A stretch of DNA of 64,000 nucleotides from Acanthamoeba lenticulata. Taxonomy: Eukaryota > Discosea > Longamoebia > Acanthamoebidae. Position numbers and translations under genes: made by a program. The stretch lies in contig NAVB01000113.1 of NCBI GenBank assembly GCA_002179805.1, positions 1 to 64,000 of the forward strand, in the 5' to 3' direction. The notes under the pieces are model-generated. The model was not told where the DNA came from and made no database searches. It saw only the letters and a program-made list of their open reading frames with translations. Below are positions 36,394 to 48,300 of the stretch, one piece after another (position 1 is the first letter of the stretch; the number at the start of each line of letters is the position of its first letter).

Positions 36394-37622
36394 TTACAGC
36401 TTTGGGTGGAGGGCATGATGGCTTGCGAGGAGCAGGCGCACGAAGGCCTCGAGCCCAGAAGGTGGGAGTGTATGGCCACCCGCGAAGGAGATGAACTCCA
36501 CCGCCACACCTGCGGCTTCAAACTTGTCCTTGAGGAGCACTCCAAGCGCCTGAGTTGAGCACGAGTGAGCTCTTTCGCCACGATCCTCCCATATTGATAA
36601 GCAAGTGTACCTGGGGGAGGAGTGGATCTTGCGTGCCATGAGACTGGAGAACCTTCATGCCCTGTCGCTTGGACATGAGCGGTTGCCACACGCCCTCGCA
36701 CAGAAGAACGCCCTACACGCCCCACGCAACGTCAGCAGCTTCTTTGGCGTAGTAAGGAGGAAAAGCTGTAAGTTATCGCACAGAGAAGATGCACAAAGCG
36801 GCCGGAGACTCCGGAAGGTGAAGAGCGACGTCGGTGGCAAGCATGGCGCCTTGCGAAAAGCCCGCCAGCACGAATCGAGATAGCGGGAGGCCAGTCTCGC
36901 GTTGCAGCTGCTCAATCATCGCCACCACGGCTTGTCGTGCTTCGGCCAACCCCTATCCACACGTCAGAGGCCGTGCTTATGATTTCATAAGCACGGCTAA
37001 GCAGCATACATACAGGCGGGATGTTCTTGGTGATCTGGCCGGAGAGGAAGGACATCAGCATGGCGTTTAAGTCAATGTGCCACCACATGCGGCCTGACCC
37101 GGGAGCTGTTCAACCACACGAATGTGCGAAACAGGGCGTGAGGTGCCCAGTCACTTTGGCCGATGCGTGTGCGAAGGGAGGCGGGGGAAGGGAGCGCGCA
37201 CAGGCGCCGCCATCGGTGGGGAGCGGGAGGGGTGCGTTTGGATGCACAAAGCGCATGCTAGGCGCCGCGTCGGTCCCTACGGCCGAGGCCAGTTGCTGCG
37301 CGGCTGCTTGGCTCAGTGGCACGAGGTCCTCGCGAGAGGCACCATAGCCCTGCACAAGAGAGATTAGCCAGCCGTAAATTCGCGGTCCACGATTAGAACG
37401 TACGTGAAGCACAACGACGACCCACTCGGGCGTGGAAGAGCTGCTATCAAACGCGATGCACTCAAGGGTGCCAATGGTGGTACGGCGCGGAAGATGGCTG
37501 GTTTCGCGCGCCCGCCGCACGAGGTCACGCTTCTCCACGCAGTCACGATAATCCACTTTACGCTCGTCCAACATGGTCTTGAGCGCCCGAACCGACAGCC
37601 CCTCCAGCGCATCAGCGTCCAT
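36394..37622 (-). CDS. Acyl-protein thioesterase/carboxylesterase with N-terminal ARMET/SAP-like domain
   Basis: The first about 40 residues (LEGLSVRALKTMLDERKVDY, then RDCVEKRDLVRRARE) form a helix-turn-helix like the C-terminal domain of ARMET/MANF and SAP modules. An alpha/beta hydrolase follows: VVVVLHGYGASREDLVPL supplies the oxyanion side, RMWWHIDLNAML is a family mark, the nucleophile is in LAGFSQGAMLATDVAL, the acid in SHGTQDPLLP and the histidine in FAGGHTLPP. This is the phospholipase/carboxylesterase family of acyl-protein thioesterases (LYPLA). Such enzymes remove palmitate from cysteine or hydrolyse lysophospholipids. An intron inside the segment after LPLPTDGG restores the frame to RMWWHID. 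The N-terminal domain in front of the esterase is uncommon. Confidence 0.85.
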
Positions 37623-37907
37623 CTTGCTTTTGGCTGCTTTCTTAGTTAGTTTTACAAATCTTATTTTAATAAGTTTGTTTTGTTGCCCCTCTTTGAACCC
37701 AACAAACCCGAGACGGTCTCAGGTAGGTGTACGCAAGGAGAGACTCAGATTTAACGCTGTACATCACAGAAGAGGAAGAGAGAGAGAGAAGGGAAGGCCA
37801 AAAAGAAGAGGGGCTGAAGGCAGCCATCGCCGTCGTGAAGCGCTCGCTGCCCTTGCCTTGGCCAGTACGACTCACAGAGCACGACACTCTTGGAGGCGTC
37901 TCGCTCC

Positions 37908-40900
37908 TCAGTCGCGGAAAAGGAGGCGGAGCTCCTCGATTCGGATCTGGCGGAGCTCCTTGTTGCGCATCATGACGCCCTGCGCTAGCTGCTTCTTCTT
38001 CTGCTGGAGCTCGAGAATGCGCTCCTCGATGGTGTCCTTCACCACGAACCGAGTCACCACCACCGGCCGCACCTGGCCCAGCCGGTGCACGCGATCGATG
38101 GCCTGGTCCTCGGTGGCGGGGTTCCACCAGGGATCGAGCAGGAACACGTGCGAGGCCGTTGTCAAGTTGAGGCCGAGGCCGCCGGCCTTCATGGACACGA
38201 GGAAGACGTTGACGCTCGAATCCGTCCTGAATGTGCGAATGTGGTTCTCCCGGTGGGCTTGCGTCATCCCGCCGTCAAGCCGCACAAACCGTATGCCGGC
38301 CTCTTGTAAAGGTATCTCCACCAAGTCCAACTGCACCATCGCAATCACCATCAGCAGCAAGTCGATTGAAAGAACGGGAAGAATGGGAGGGCGCACCATA
38401 GAGGTCCATTGCGAGAAGACGATGGACTTGATGGTGGGATCCCGAGAAAGGAGGTCCTGCAGAGCCTGCATGAGGGCATCGATCTTGGTAGAGCTCTTCC
38501 ACTTGGCCGCGAGCGCGGCCTTGTGATTTGAATTGTCGACGGCCGCTACGGCCGCGGCGGAGGACAAGTCGTCCTTGTCGAGCTTGGGCAGCGGGATGAG
38601 GTCGTCCGGCATAACGTTCTGGTTGCAGGCTGGGCAGCACGAAGTGCCTGGCGAGGCCAGCAGATGTCTAACGATGCAGGCCTTGCAGAAGACGTGCGCG
38701 CACGGTGTGAGCGCGGGCTCGTCGACGGGCTCCAGGCAGATGACGCACTCCTCGTCAGCCCATCGCACGAGCAGCTCGCGCAGGGCCGGCGGCGGGACAG
38801 CCGCGTGGCCAGCTCGAAGCTCAGCCAGGTAGCGCAGCATCAGCTGCGGTGCCTCAGATGTCGACGCGCCGGCGGCCGACTGTCGCGCGTGGAGCACGAG
38901 GTACGGGTGGTTGCACGCCTGTCGCAGGCGCAGCAGCAGCTCAAGGATGTGCGCGTAGTTCTTGAGCACCGACCCGGCCTTGATGAAGGCGTTGAACTTG
39001 CTCTTGGACTGGGACCAGAGCCTGTGACATTGAGCGCAGCGTGGTTGGTGAGCCGAGCAACTAATTGGCGAATGAATGGGAGAAGGAGCCCGTACGTTTG
39101 ATAAAATTCATATTCTTCATCTCTAAACGTGTGTGGTCGTAGCTTAATAATTCGTGGTGGTAGCGATACGATTGGTACATTGTTAATTCGCTGATCCTTA
39201 GTTCGTCTGTGTGCAGCCACCCCTCATGGTGAGAAAACAACAACAACCAAAGTAGAGGCCGACAGAAGTGAAAGTGCCGCGGCAATGTACCTAAGAAGAA
39301 TCGTTTCGAGGATAGACTGGAGCAGTGTGAAGCCATTATCGTCACGATTACGAATGGGCTTCATAATCTGCTGATTCCAAGCATTATACTCTCCATACGG
39401 GTCCTATTGTGGCGTTTGAGTGTGTAGTGGGCGGGTAAGTCAAAGAGCTGCAAGAGGGCCATCACAGACCGGGACGACGAGGGAAGGGAGGAGAACGTAC
39501 AAGGCGAAGGAAGTGGAAGAGGGAGTAGAGGTCGTCAAGCTTGTTCTGGATGGGCGTGCCGGTGACGGCCCACCGCCGCTGGGCCTTGAGGGCGAAGGCG
39601 GCCTTGGCTGTGCGTGTCGAGCGGTCCTTGATCGTGTGCGCCTCATCCAAGATGACTCGGTACCACGGCACCTGAAGCAACGCCGCACCCTGTACCGCCT
39701 CGCTCTTCCGCTGCTGTCGTTTGGCTTTAGCCTCTGTCGGATTTCCCACCATCGCCCTCGCGCACATGTGAGCTGCTGTGTGGAAAAGCAAAGAGACAGA
39801 ACGCATCTACGACGCACCGGCAATGGCCTCAGGTGAAGTGGCTTTGCTGCCTTTTTTCTCACTAGGCAGCTCGGCGGCGAGGGTCGAGTAGGTGGTGATG
39901 ACAACATCGTGCTTGGCCAGGAATGCGGAGTCTCTTACTCTGTTGGGCCCATGATATACATAGATCGACGCATGCCCGCTCGCTGCACTCACCAAATTTC
40001 TTCGTTTAGCATCTTAAGAGATTTGAGGAAGGAGGGAAGGGGTACCTGTATGTGACCGAATCTCGTCGAGCCACTGGGTGAGGACAGAGAGCGGGCAGAC
40101 GACAAGGTTGGTCTTGGCGTAGTCCGAGGTTGGGTCGCGCTGGGCGTTGGTGAGGATGAGAGACAGGACCTCAATGGTCTTGCCCATGCCCATCTGGTCG
40201 GCCAGGATTCCGCCGCGCACCGAGACCTTGGTCGACGAAAGATCAGCCGGCTTGAGGGGCTCGCGTTGGACGGGGAACTCCCAAGTGGTGACCTTAGTGG
40301 TGTCGTTGTAGTAGTACTTGCGGCCGGTGCTGGTCGTGTACTCCTTCCACTCAGGCGGCAGCACGCGGCGGGCGTTCTCGTGAAGCTCGAGGATCTCCGT
40401 CGTCGAGCGCTCGCGGGCCACCATCCAGCCAAGGGCTTGCTTCTGGTAGGAGCGGAGAGTGAGCATGAGGGCCGGCGAGGGCTCCATCTCGGCAATCTCA
40501 GCATGCTGGCTGTTGAGTCCCCCCAGCAGCTGCTGCAGCTCATTCGCCGTGGGCTCGCCGGCCGGGTTGCCAAACTCGCTGTCGAGGAACCGGTTGCCCT
40601 CGCCCGTGCGCGCACGCTTGCTCACCACCGCCTGCGGCAGCGTCACACCCGGGCACGACGCCGCCAACTCGCGCTTTCGCGGCAGTTGACCCATTCCGCC
40701 GCCTCCGATGATTCCGCTCAGGCCTCCTCCGCCTCCCATACTACCACTCATACTGCCACTGCTGTGCAGACCGTAGGTACCGGTGGTGGTGGTCGAAGTG
40801 GTGAGGCCACCGCGCGAGCCAAAGGGCGACGACAGCGGCGCAGCCGACGAGACCGATGCGCTCGGAGCGGCTCGAGCTGAGGCTCCTAGTGATAGTGCTG

Positions 40901-41753
40901 AAGCGGCTGATGATGAGGAGGAGGAGGAGGTGAGGACATCGTTGTTGAGAACAGCGTTGGGGAGGAGATCGAGAAGGTCCTTGCCCAGGGCCACAGCCAA
41001 GTGCTGGAGGGCGCCGCGCTCCATGGGCTCGAGGAGCAGCGGGTCACTAAACGATGCGGCCGAGGAGGACGCGAGCCGGAAGTAGAACTTGACCACGACG
41101 GCGAGGCCGTTATCAAGGTCATTGGGCAAGTGGGCAGCGACCTTGACGCGTGCAAGATCAAGCAGGGGTGCCAGCCAGGCGGCGACGCCACGCGGGAGGA
41201 TGCCGATGACGACGGTGCTGTCGGCTGTGCAAACTTCGACGCTGGGCGGGCTGATGCTACGCACATGACGCAGCTGTGCGTCATCGCCGGGAATGAGCTT
41301 GGGAGCGCCGGACGACATGTGCTGCGCATGGCTGTCGGCAACGTCGAATGTGAGGGAGCCGAGGTAGCGCTGCTTAGCTTCGTCCTCCTCTTCAGATGTC
41401 TGGCCGCCCTCAACCATCATGTCTCCCTCACTCACGCTCTGCAGAGTGTGAAGCCAGGCACTGAGGTCGTCGGTGGCACCATTCTGGCCGCCCTTCTGCG
41501 CCCAGTTGCTGTTCAGGCGGTTGGCCAGATCAGTGATAAACTGCAGGTCAGCCTGCCCCATCTCAAGGTTCTGCCCGTCCAGCACGCCGTCGCCCAGCCC
41601 CATATCCACGAGATTGGTGCCAGACATGCTTTCGATGAGCTGCGAGGCCTGAGCAAAGTTCTGTTCGTCCAGCAGGTTCTCAGGATCGAAAGAGAAATCC
41701 ATGAGGCCCTCCGTCCCCTCCGTCTTGATTCCATTCATGTTAAGCGAGTTCAT
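37908..41753 (-). CDS. RAD5/HLTF-type SNF2 helicase with RING finger and inserted WW domain
   Basis: The N-terminus is acidic. A HIRAN-like/RAD5 N-terminal part follows ([37 protein letters not shown]) and then a Ser-rich linker. The SNF2 ATPase begins near [19 protein letters not shown]. Between that motif and the Walker [20 protein letters not shown] lies a WW domain ([20 protein letters not shown], then TTWEFPV). DEAH is in [15 protein letters not shown], and motif III is [19 protein letters not shown]3HC4 RING is in [25 protein letters not shown] and CCPACN. Helicase C follows with [27 protein letters not shown] and [11 protein letters not shown]5/HLTF enzymes polyubiquitinate PCNA and remodel stalled forks. 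Start ATG 41753 gives [16 protein letters not shown]. Length about 1,180 residues by estimate. Confidence 0.9.
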
Positions 41754-42121
41754 TATGTTGCGTGTAGTGCAGGGGAAATGTGGTGATTGATGTGGTGATG
41801 ATATGAGAGATGTGGCGGTTAAAGGGGAGCTGGCGAAGCGAGAGTTTTGGGCGCTGGTGCAGGCGAGCCGAGATGAGGAGGTGGCAGTTAGGAAAGTTCG
41901 AGTTCGAAAGTCGAGCAACAATCTGTGTAATTCAATCCGACGAACCCTCTTTTCCCTGCCCCCCACCTTGCAAGGCCTTACAAGAAAAAGGCGAGAATTG
42001 CTACCTGGCAATTTCCCTCAACGCCTTCTCCACCTGAAATTTGGCTCTGTGGACGTGGCGATCTTGGCGCCAAAACCGTTTGTCGGCAGATAATTAAAGG
42101 GTGTATTTAAAATTGCTCGAG
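41754..42121. other. Divergent promoter region between the RAD5-like gene and the dehydrogenase gene
   Basis: About 370 bases between two start codons facing away from each other. Near the right end there is a TATA-like stretch (TATTTAAAA, about 42103-42111) roughly 15 bp before the dehydrogenase ATG. Open frames in both directions pass through, but they are extensions of the neighbouring coding frames without further support. Confidence 0.5.
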
Positions 42122-43765
42122 ATGGAGGCCAGCGGGGAGTGGATTGCCGGGCGTGTGGTTTTGGTGACGGGGGCCAACGCCGGCATAGGCTTCCACACGG
42201 CCCTTCGGCTTGCCTCTCTCGGTGCTCACGTCATCTGCGGTAAATGCGCTCACCCATTCCTCCACTTTTTGTTTTGCCTTTGGCACAAGTATTTCTCACT
42301 TGGTAAGTGCAGGATGCCGCTCCAAGGCGCGGGGTGAGGAGGCAGTTGCCCGCATCAAACAAGAATCTGGTAGCGACCGGGTGGAGCTGGGCCTCATGGA
42401 CTTGTCGAGCCTGGCGTCCATTCGGGACTTTGCCGAGGCCTTTGTGCGCTCCGGGCGTCCTCTCCACGTGCTGATCCTCAATGCAGGTGTGATGCCTATG
42501 CTCCCACAAGCACGCCAGACCACTGTCGACGGCTTTGAACTGTACGCCCCACCACAGAGACAGGTCTCCATTGCTGTGGTTTCACCCTGCGCAATGCTAC
42601 AGTTGCTTCGGTACCAACTATGTGGGCCACGTAGCACTGAGCCTGTTGTTGCTACCTGCCCTCAAGCGTGAGCCACCCACGCGCGTTATCGCATTGTCCT
42701 CTATCACCCACACGCTAGGTATGCACGCCACTTCGCGTGGTAACAACCGCATGAAGTTGCTTAGAAGCACACCTCACAGGTCAAATGTTCATGGATGATC
42801 TTAACCTTGAGTCTTCGTACACGCACGATCGAGCCTACACGCAGTCCAAGTTCGCCATCGTTCTCTTTGGTATGCTTCACCCTTCATTTTCATTGGCCTG
42901 GCATGCAGCTGCAGCGAGTTAACCGTGTCTCTGGCATGTTATCACTTGCTTGATGCAGCCAACGAGTTCACGCGCCGTTACGGCCACCTCGGCGTCTATG
43001 CCAACTCTGTTTGTCCGGGGTGAGCTGTGTTCTTGTTGCTCTTCCTTTTGTTCGTGATTGTTTATCATGTGCGCCTTGCAGGATTGTTGCCTCTGATATC
43101 CTCAAGGACAAGCCGTGGTGGTTGCGCATCCCTGGCAAGGCCGTCATGAGAGCCATCGGCAAAAGTCCTGAGCAAGGTTTTTTTAACACGGCTTCTGCTC
43201 CACGGTGCTGGGACTCGGTGCTAGATCAGGACAGCTGTGTAACCTGTGAATGCGCACAGGGGCCGATACAAGTGTTTTCGTGGCGACTGCACCTGAGCTC
43301 AACGGGAAGGGAGGCCTCTTCTTTGAGCACGGCAAACTATCTGAGGCTCACCCAACCACCGACAACGAGGAGTTGGCCAAGGAGTTGTGGGAGGAGACTC
43401 TGCGCCTGCTCTCGGAACGTGACATTCAGCTGAGTACGCACCCGTTTTTCTTTTTTGGCTTTTGCTCCTTTCTCACAAAGCCACAACTTGCAATCACCAA
43501 CTAGGTGAAGCAAGGCGAGACGCGGCAATCGTGCGGAAGCCAGGTCAAGCCCGAAGGGCCACACAGGCCAGGCCCTGGATCGTCTACTACATGCGCATCT
43601 ATGGCTCTGGTACTGTACTTAGGCAGTTTGTGATTGTTGAGTGTTACCAACACTAATGCCTGCCGTGTATCGTGTGCATCTGTGGCCCTCGCAGTGTACG
43701 TGATTGTGCTGGTGGCGGTGGCGCTGTTGTTGTTGCTGGGCCTTTTCGTAAGAGGGCGGTTTTGA
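42122..43765 (+). CDS. Tail-anchored short-chain dehydrogenase (retinol dehydrogenase/WWOX-like)
   Basis: Several exons. The Rossmann start VVLVTGANAGIGFHTALRLA has TGxxxGIG; GCRSKARGEEAVARIKQE, LMDLSSLASIRDFAEAF and VLILNAGVM follow (NAG motif), then FGTNYVGHVALSLLLLPAL and the catalytic YTQSK in DRAYTQSKFAIVLF. VYANSVCPG is the PG motif after the active site. Joining the last introns gives the C-terminus PWIVYYMRIYGSVYVIVLVA, then a run of leucines and VRGRF at 43765. That is a single membrane helix with a short basic end, so the enzyme is probably anchored by its tail in the ER or lipid droplets. The family reduces or oxidises retinoids, steroids or lipids with NADP(H). The substrate cannot be told. 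Confidence 0.85.
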
Positions 43766-43922
43766 TAAACTCCATGAAACTTCAGAGCATATGACCGGGA
43801 AAAAAGAAGAAGGCACACGCCCTATGGGGCGCCAGCCGTGAGGCGCAGGAAACTAGGTCCCGCTTCGTGAAAAAAAAAGATCCTCTCGAATTCGCACCAT
43901 CACACAGGGCAATTATATCAAC

Positions 43923-44238
43923 ATGTCCAGCGCGCTCAACTCCGCCAGGCCCACTGCCACTAGCTTCATTAAGCGCAGCACTGAGAAGCTGTACGGCCAG
44001 CAGGCTTACATTGGCCGTGATGTACGTTACCTCATTTAAATGTCCGCTTAGTGTCGCATGTGCTCATCCCCCCCCCTCAACATTTCCCCCTCTCCAGGCC
44101 CAGCACCGCGTGATCTTCCTCAGGACCTCGCAGGACAGGTTCCTCTACGGCGTCGCCACCTCCCTTGCTGGTGTTGGTATTGCCAGCTTGCTCGTCGGCG
44201 CTGGCGCCGCCGCCACGGGCGCCGGTAAGGCCGAGTAA
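43923..44238 (+). CDS. COX7A-like small mitochondrial membrane protein
   Basis: Two exons join MSSALNSARPTATSFIKRST plus EKLYGQQAYIGRD to AQHRVIFLRTSQDRFLYGVA and TSLAGVGIASLLVGAGAAAT, ending GKAE. The protein has about 79 residues. A basic, S/T-rich N-terminus and one Gly/Ala-rich membrane helix after an LRTxxDRxLY element resemble cytochrome c oxidase subunit 7A and related small complex IV subunits. The similarity is in pattern and I am not certain of the family. The last exon has a clean GT-AG intron before it. Confidence 0.55.
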
Positions 44239-44286
44239 TTTTGCAATAGATTTTACGCCTTTTGTCTTTATACACCTTGATCCAAT

Positions 44287-45215
44287 TTACACATCGCCTA
44301 AAATCCAGGCAGGAGGCGGGGGGAGGGAGGATGGCTTGTTGCATGATGTTGTGGTGGTAGTGGCTTCTTCATCTGTCCTCGCCTTCTTACGTTGCGTTTC
44401 ATCGCCGTCTTCATCTTCTTCTTCCTCCTCCTCCGATCGTTCTCTCTTGCCATTCGATTTTTCCTCCACCTCCTTGCCCTTTTCTTCTCTTTCTTCTTCC
44501 TCTCCATCATTGTCGTCGTCATCATCATCGTCCTCCTCCGAATCAGAGTAGCCGAAGTCCCACGACGGTGCAGAAGGGGCAGGAGGAGGGTTGGCAGCGC
44601 GTTGCTCGCGAGCAGCACGAGCTTCCTGCAGGCCAACTTGCAGGGATGAGGCAACCTCCTCTTCTATGCTCTCCAGTGTCTGGTTGTAGGCACTCTCGTC
44701 GAAAGGCACGACGTTGGCCTTCTTTTGCGCGACCCGTGCGTATTGTTCCCCAAGCTTGGCCAGATCTCGCTCCTTCTCTTGGGCGTACCATTCGGCCAAT
44801 CGCTTCTCGTTGTTGACGTGGCGCAGCCTGCGGCCGTTCAAATCGCGGCACGCATCGAAGTTGGTCGTCTGCACACAAGAATAAGTTAGGCTCGTGATCC
44901 ACAAGACAAGAGAAAGAGATGACGTACCTTCTTCTGGCCGACGCGAGTGTTACCGCCCCTCAGGAGCGATCCAAAACCTCCCTTACCACCAACCACACGG
45001 AGACCCACGCGCAAGGGAGGCAATGTCTGTGCTTGCTCTGCGCTGAAGGTGTATTCATCGGCAAGGCATTTCCCATTGCATGAGACACGCAACTCATGGG
45101 CAGGCACTCCTTCTCTGTCCTCAAACGCCTGCTTTATCGAGGACAACGACACGCATGCCTCGGGGAAGGAGAAGGAGAGCAAGCGTCCATCAATCCAAGA
45201 AACTAGCAGATGCAT
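44287..45215 (-). CDS. SDE2: SDE2 (ubiquitin-like fold precursor, replication stress and splicing)
   Basis: The first exon is a ubiquitin-like fold starting [20 protein letters not shown], ending in the cleavage motif GGKGG in [20 protein letters not shown]. The second exon continues [20 protein letters not shown] and [19 protein letters not shown], which is the conserved Sde2 core, followed by an acidic run (about 44500-44550, mostly D and E), a basic stretch and the end [10 protein letters not shown]. Fission yeast Sde2 is cut after GG~KGG to release a C-terminal protein starting with Lys that joins the spliceosome; human SDE2 acts in PCNA-linked replication stress. The cut site is intact here. 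Confidence 0.93.
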
Positions 45216-45351
45216 TCTCGATCGGGCTGTGGATGAAAGAAAGTAAGCTTCTCTTTTCCCTTCTCTTCCCCCGTCCGGAAAATTTGGAGAAAAAGTCTTG
45301 AGCCAATTTTTTTTTTTTTTAATTATTGGTGTTTAAACAAAGTGGCAGAGC

Positions 45352-48300
45352 TCAGAGGGTAAGCTTGGAGTGTGCTGGCGGGTCGTACTTTTGCTTGATG
45401 TGCATGACAAGATAAACGGGGAGGCAAGAGGAAGAAGTGATGACGACGACCTTCCAGATGAAGCTCCACGTGAGGATAAAGGTGACGTCAAAGTAAGAGG
45501 TGAGAGCAAACATCGAGGCGAAGTAGAGACAAAAGGTGAGGATCTCCGACGCCACGATGTAGCGGTTCCACTTGTGGATCTCGAAAGCGACGTTGAGCAG
45601 CTCGGCTAGGATGAGGGCCGTGAACGTGATGGCCACGATATTGACCAGTGACGACTCGAACAGGAACATGGCCAGCAGCATGATCACTCCGCCCTGGTAC
45701 ACGCTTTGCCACACCCAGATGAAGAATCGTCGGTAGGACAGCTCGCGCCCCTTCTGCAGGTCCAAGTAGAGTTCGGGGTAGCGGAAGGCGATGTCTTCCG
45801 ACACGTCCTCGTCCAGCACCAGCGAGAACACCGGCGCCATCGTGTAGATCGTCGCATAACCCACCATCAACCATCCCTGCGCCCATCCTTCCCGTCAGTA
45901 CGAGCGAGGAAGAAGAAGGGTCCGACCAAAGGGAGAGTCGGGATAGATACGTTGTAGATGGCGATGGCCGCAAAGTAGAAGATGGCCGAGAAGACGGCCT
46001 GGATGAAGGAGATAATAAGACCGCGATGCATCACAAAGTGGCTCAGCCGCGAGCTCCGTTTGTACGAGTTGCGTCCGTGCCACAGGAGGAGGCGGGAGAG
46101 GTGTGAAAATTGGGTGATGGAGAAATCGGCGGCGAGGGAGGCCTGCATGCCCTCCTTGCCCACGATGCCGATGCCGACGTGTGCCGCCTGGATCATGGAT
46201 ACGTCGTTGCCGCCGTCTCCGATGGCAGCCGTGCGTTTTCCACTGCGCTTGAGCAGGTTGACGATCTCGGCCTTTTGGGTCGGGGAACAGCGGGCGCACA
46301 CGACCGCCGGGGCCTTGAGGGCGAGCTCGAGGAAGAGGTCCGGCGAGCGGGCGATGCACTGCTGGAGCGACGTGCCGTCGATGACGAGGCACGCGTCGGC
46401 GTCGGCCATCTCGCCAAAGTCGTGCAGACGCTTGTAGACGTCCTCGCTCGAACCGGCGGCGACTTCCCACACGCTCTGAGCGCGCGCGGCCAATCGAGCC
46501 GAGACAGCGATGCACTTGGCCGTCTCGACCTTGTCGCCAGTAAGCATCCAGACTTTGATGCCCGCGTTGCGCAGGGTCTCGAGCGTGGTCCGCACGTTCT
46601 CCTGCAGGCGATCCTCGACCCCGGTGAGCGCCAGCACCTCGAGGTCGGTCTCGAGCGCTTCGAGGGCCTCCCGGACGCGATCATCGCGATCGTGGATGGC
46701 CACTCGCGCGTCGTTGTACACCGCCAGCCAGGCCTGATAGGCCACCGGCGTGAGGCGCTTCGATGCCACCACAAGCGTGCGCAGACCCTCGCGCGCCATA
46801 TTGCCGCACTCCTCGTCGAGCCAGTCGGTCTGCCGCGTGAGTCGCGCCATGATGGAATCGGCGCCCTTCATGTAGAACGTGATTGCGCCCGCGGCGTCGC
46901 GCACGACGATGCCCATCCGCTTGCGCTCCGACGTGAACGGGAAGACCTGGAGCACTTCATAGCGGTCTTCGTGGCCCAGCGGGTTGTGCAAGGTGATGTC
47001 GTTGGTGTCGCGCGCCGTCAGCGTCAGCCCCACGCTCTGTCGGCCGAGCCAGAGTCACGCGCTCCTCAAGTCAGTGTCATGCGCTTTGCGGGTTGTGTTT
47101 GATTAAAGAAGAAGCACACCTCAGTGAACTGGACGAGGGCGATCTCGTCGGGCGAGGAGGCCTGGTAGGAAATCGAACCGTCGGCCTCGCGCACGGGGGT
47201 CACGTTATGGCACAGTGCTATGGCGGTGATCACTTCCTGGACTCGAGAGCTCTGCATTGTTGCCCCCCCCCCCAAGAACAAACACACGTCGTCGCCGAGA
47301 TCAAACCAAGTCCGGTCAGGCCCAGCTGCTATCGTGCAGCTCACGAGGACGCGTGGACGCGCACCATCGAGTGCCGCATCTTGCTCGGGCGCGAGGGTGT
47401 AGAGCTAGATGACGACAACGATGTAATCGGTACGGCGTCGACATAGCCCGCGTGGAGGAACTGGGCCAGCTCCTCGAGAGTGTCGCGCCCAAAGGCAGCC
47501 GAGCCCATGTGCAGCTTCTTGAAGAGCATGTGGTTCTGCGTCAGCGTGCCAGTCTTGTCTGACAGCAGGTACTCGATCCGACCCAGCTCCTCCGGGATCG
47601 TCGATGTCCGCACCACCTGTCCGTCGTCATCGATACCATCAATATCAACATACGTCATCACAACAGTGAGGTTCATCATCGGAAGCGGGAGGGCCCTGAG
47701 GATTCAGTACGGTGTCGGGGATGTGGCGGTCGCGCATGATGAACCAGGAGTAAAAGGTCTTGGCCATGTCGAGGTTTACGCGAAGGGAGATGGGGATGAT
47801 GGAGGAGAAGAGGAGCATGAAGCGGAAGAGGTAGATGACCCAAATGCCACGGAAGCCCTTGAGCGCGACGAGGCAACCGGAAAGGAGCATAAGCAGCGCG
47901 AAGAGCACCTTGGACAGGCGGTTTAGCTCGAGTTCGAGCAGGCCCACCTTGGTGCGCGGCTTGGACGTGTTCATGGCCGGCCGCGTGTCGGTGCCCGTGT
48001 AGAGCACGAGCCCCACGGCCCGCCCGCTGGCCAGCACTGTGTTTTGCCACATCGTGTTCTCGAGCCCGAGAGCCTCGGTCGTGCTCGCCGCGTCGCCGCC
48101 GGTTCCGCTCAGCCCCGCATCGTCGGCATCGCCGCCGGGCTCGCCGTCGCGGCGGCCGAACCAAGTGAGGCGGCCGACAAAGGAGTAGATGTCCTTCTTG
48201 GGCGACTCGGCGTAGACGTGGGCGTCGACGGTGAGGAGATCGGCGTCGGTCGGGAGCTGCTGCGTGAGGGTGGGCGCCCGGCGGAGCTTCCAGTCGGTCT

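Noticed and set aside
41001..41786. Long plus-strand open frame opposite the RAD5-like gene
   Set aside because: It is the GC-rich complement of a clear SNF2/RAD5 exon; the codon pattern and domains support only the minus strand.
46110..47102. 330-codon plus-strand frame opposite the flippase
   Set aside because: The minus strand there encodes the P-type ATPase nucleotide-binding and hinge motifs.
47264..47274. Runs of C (also at 2246, 7008, 9009, 15833, 34065) as possible regulatory elements
   Set aside because: They occur inside introns, usually just after the donor, and are best seen as pyrimidine-rich intron filler.
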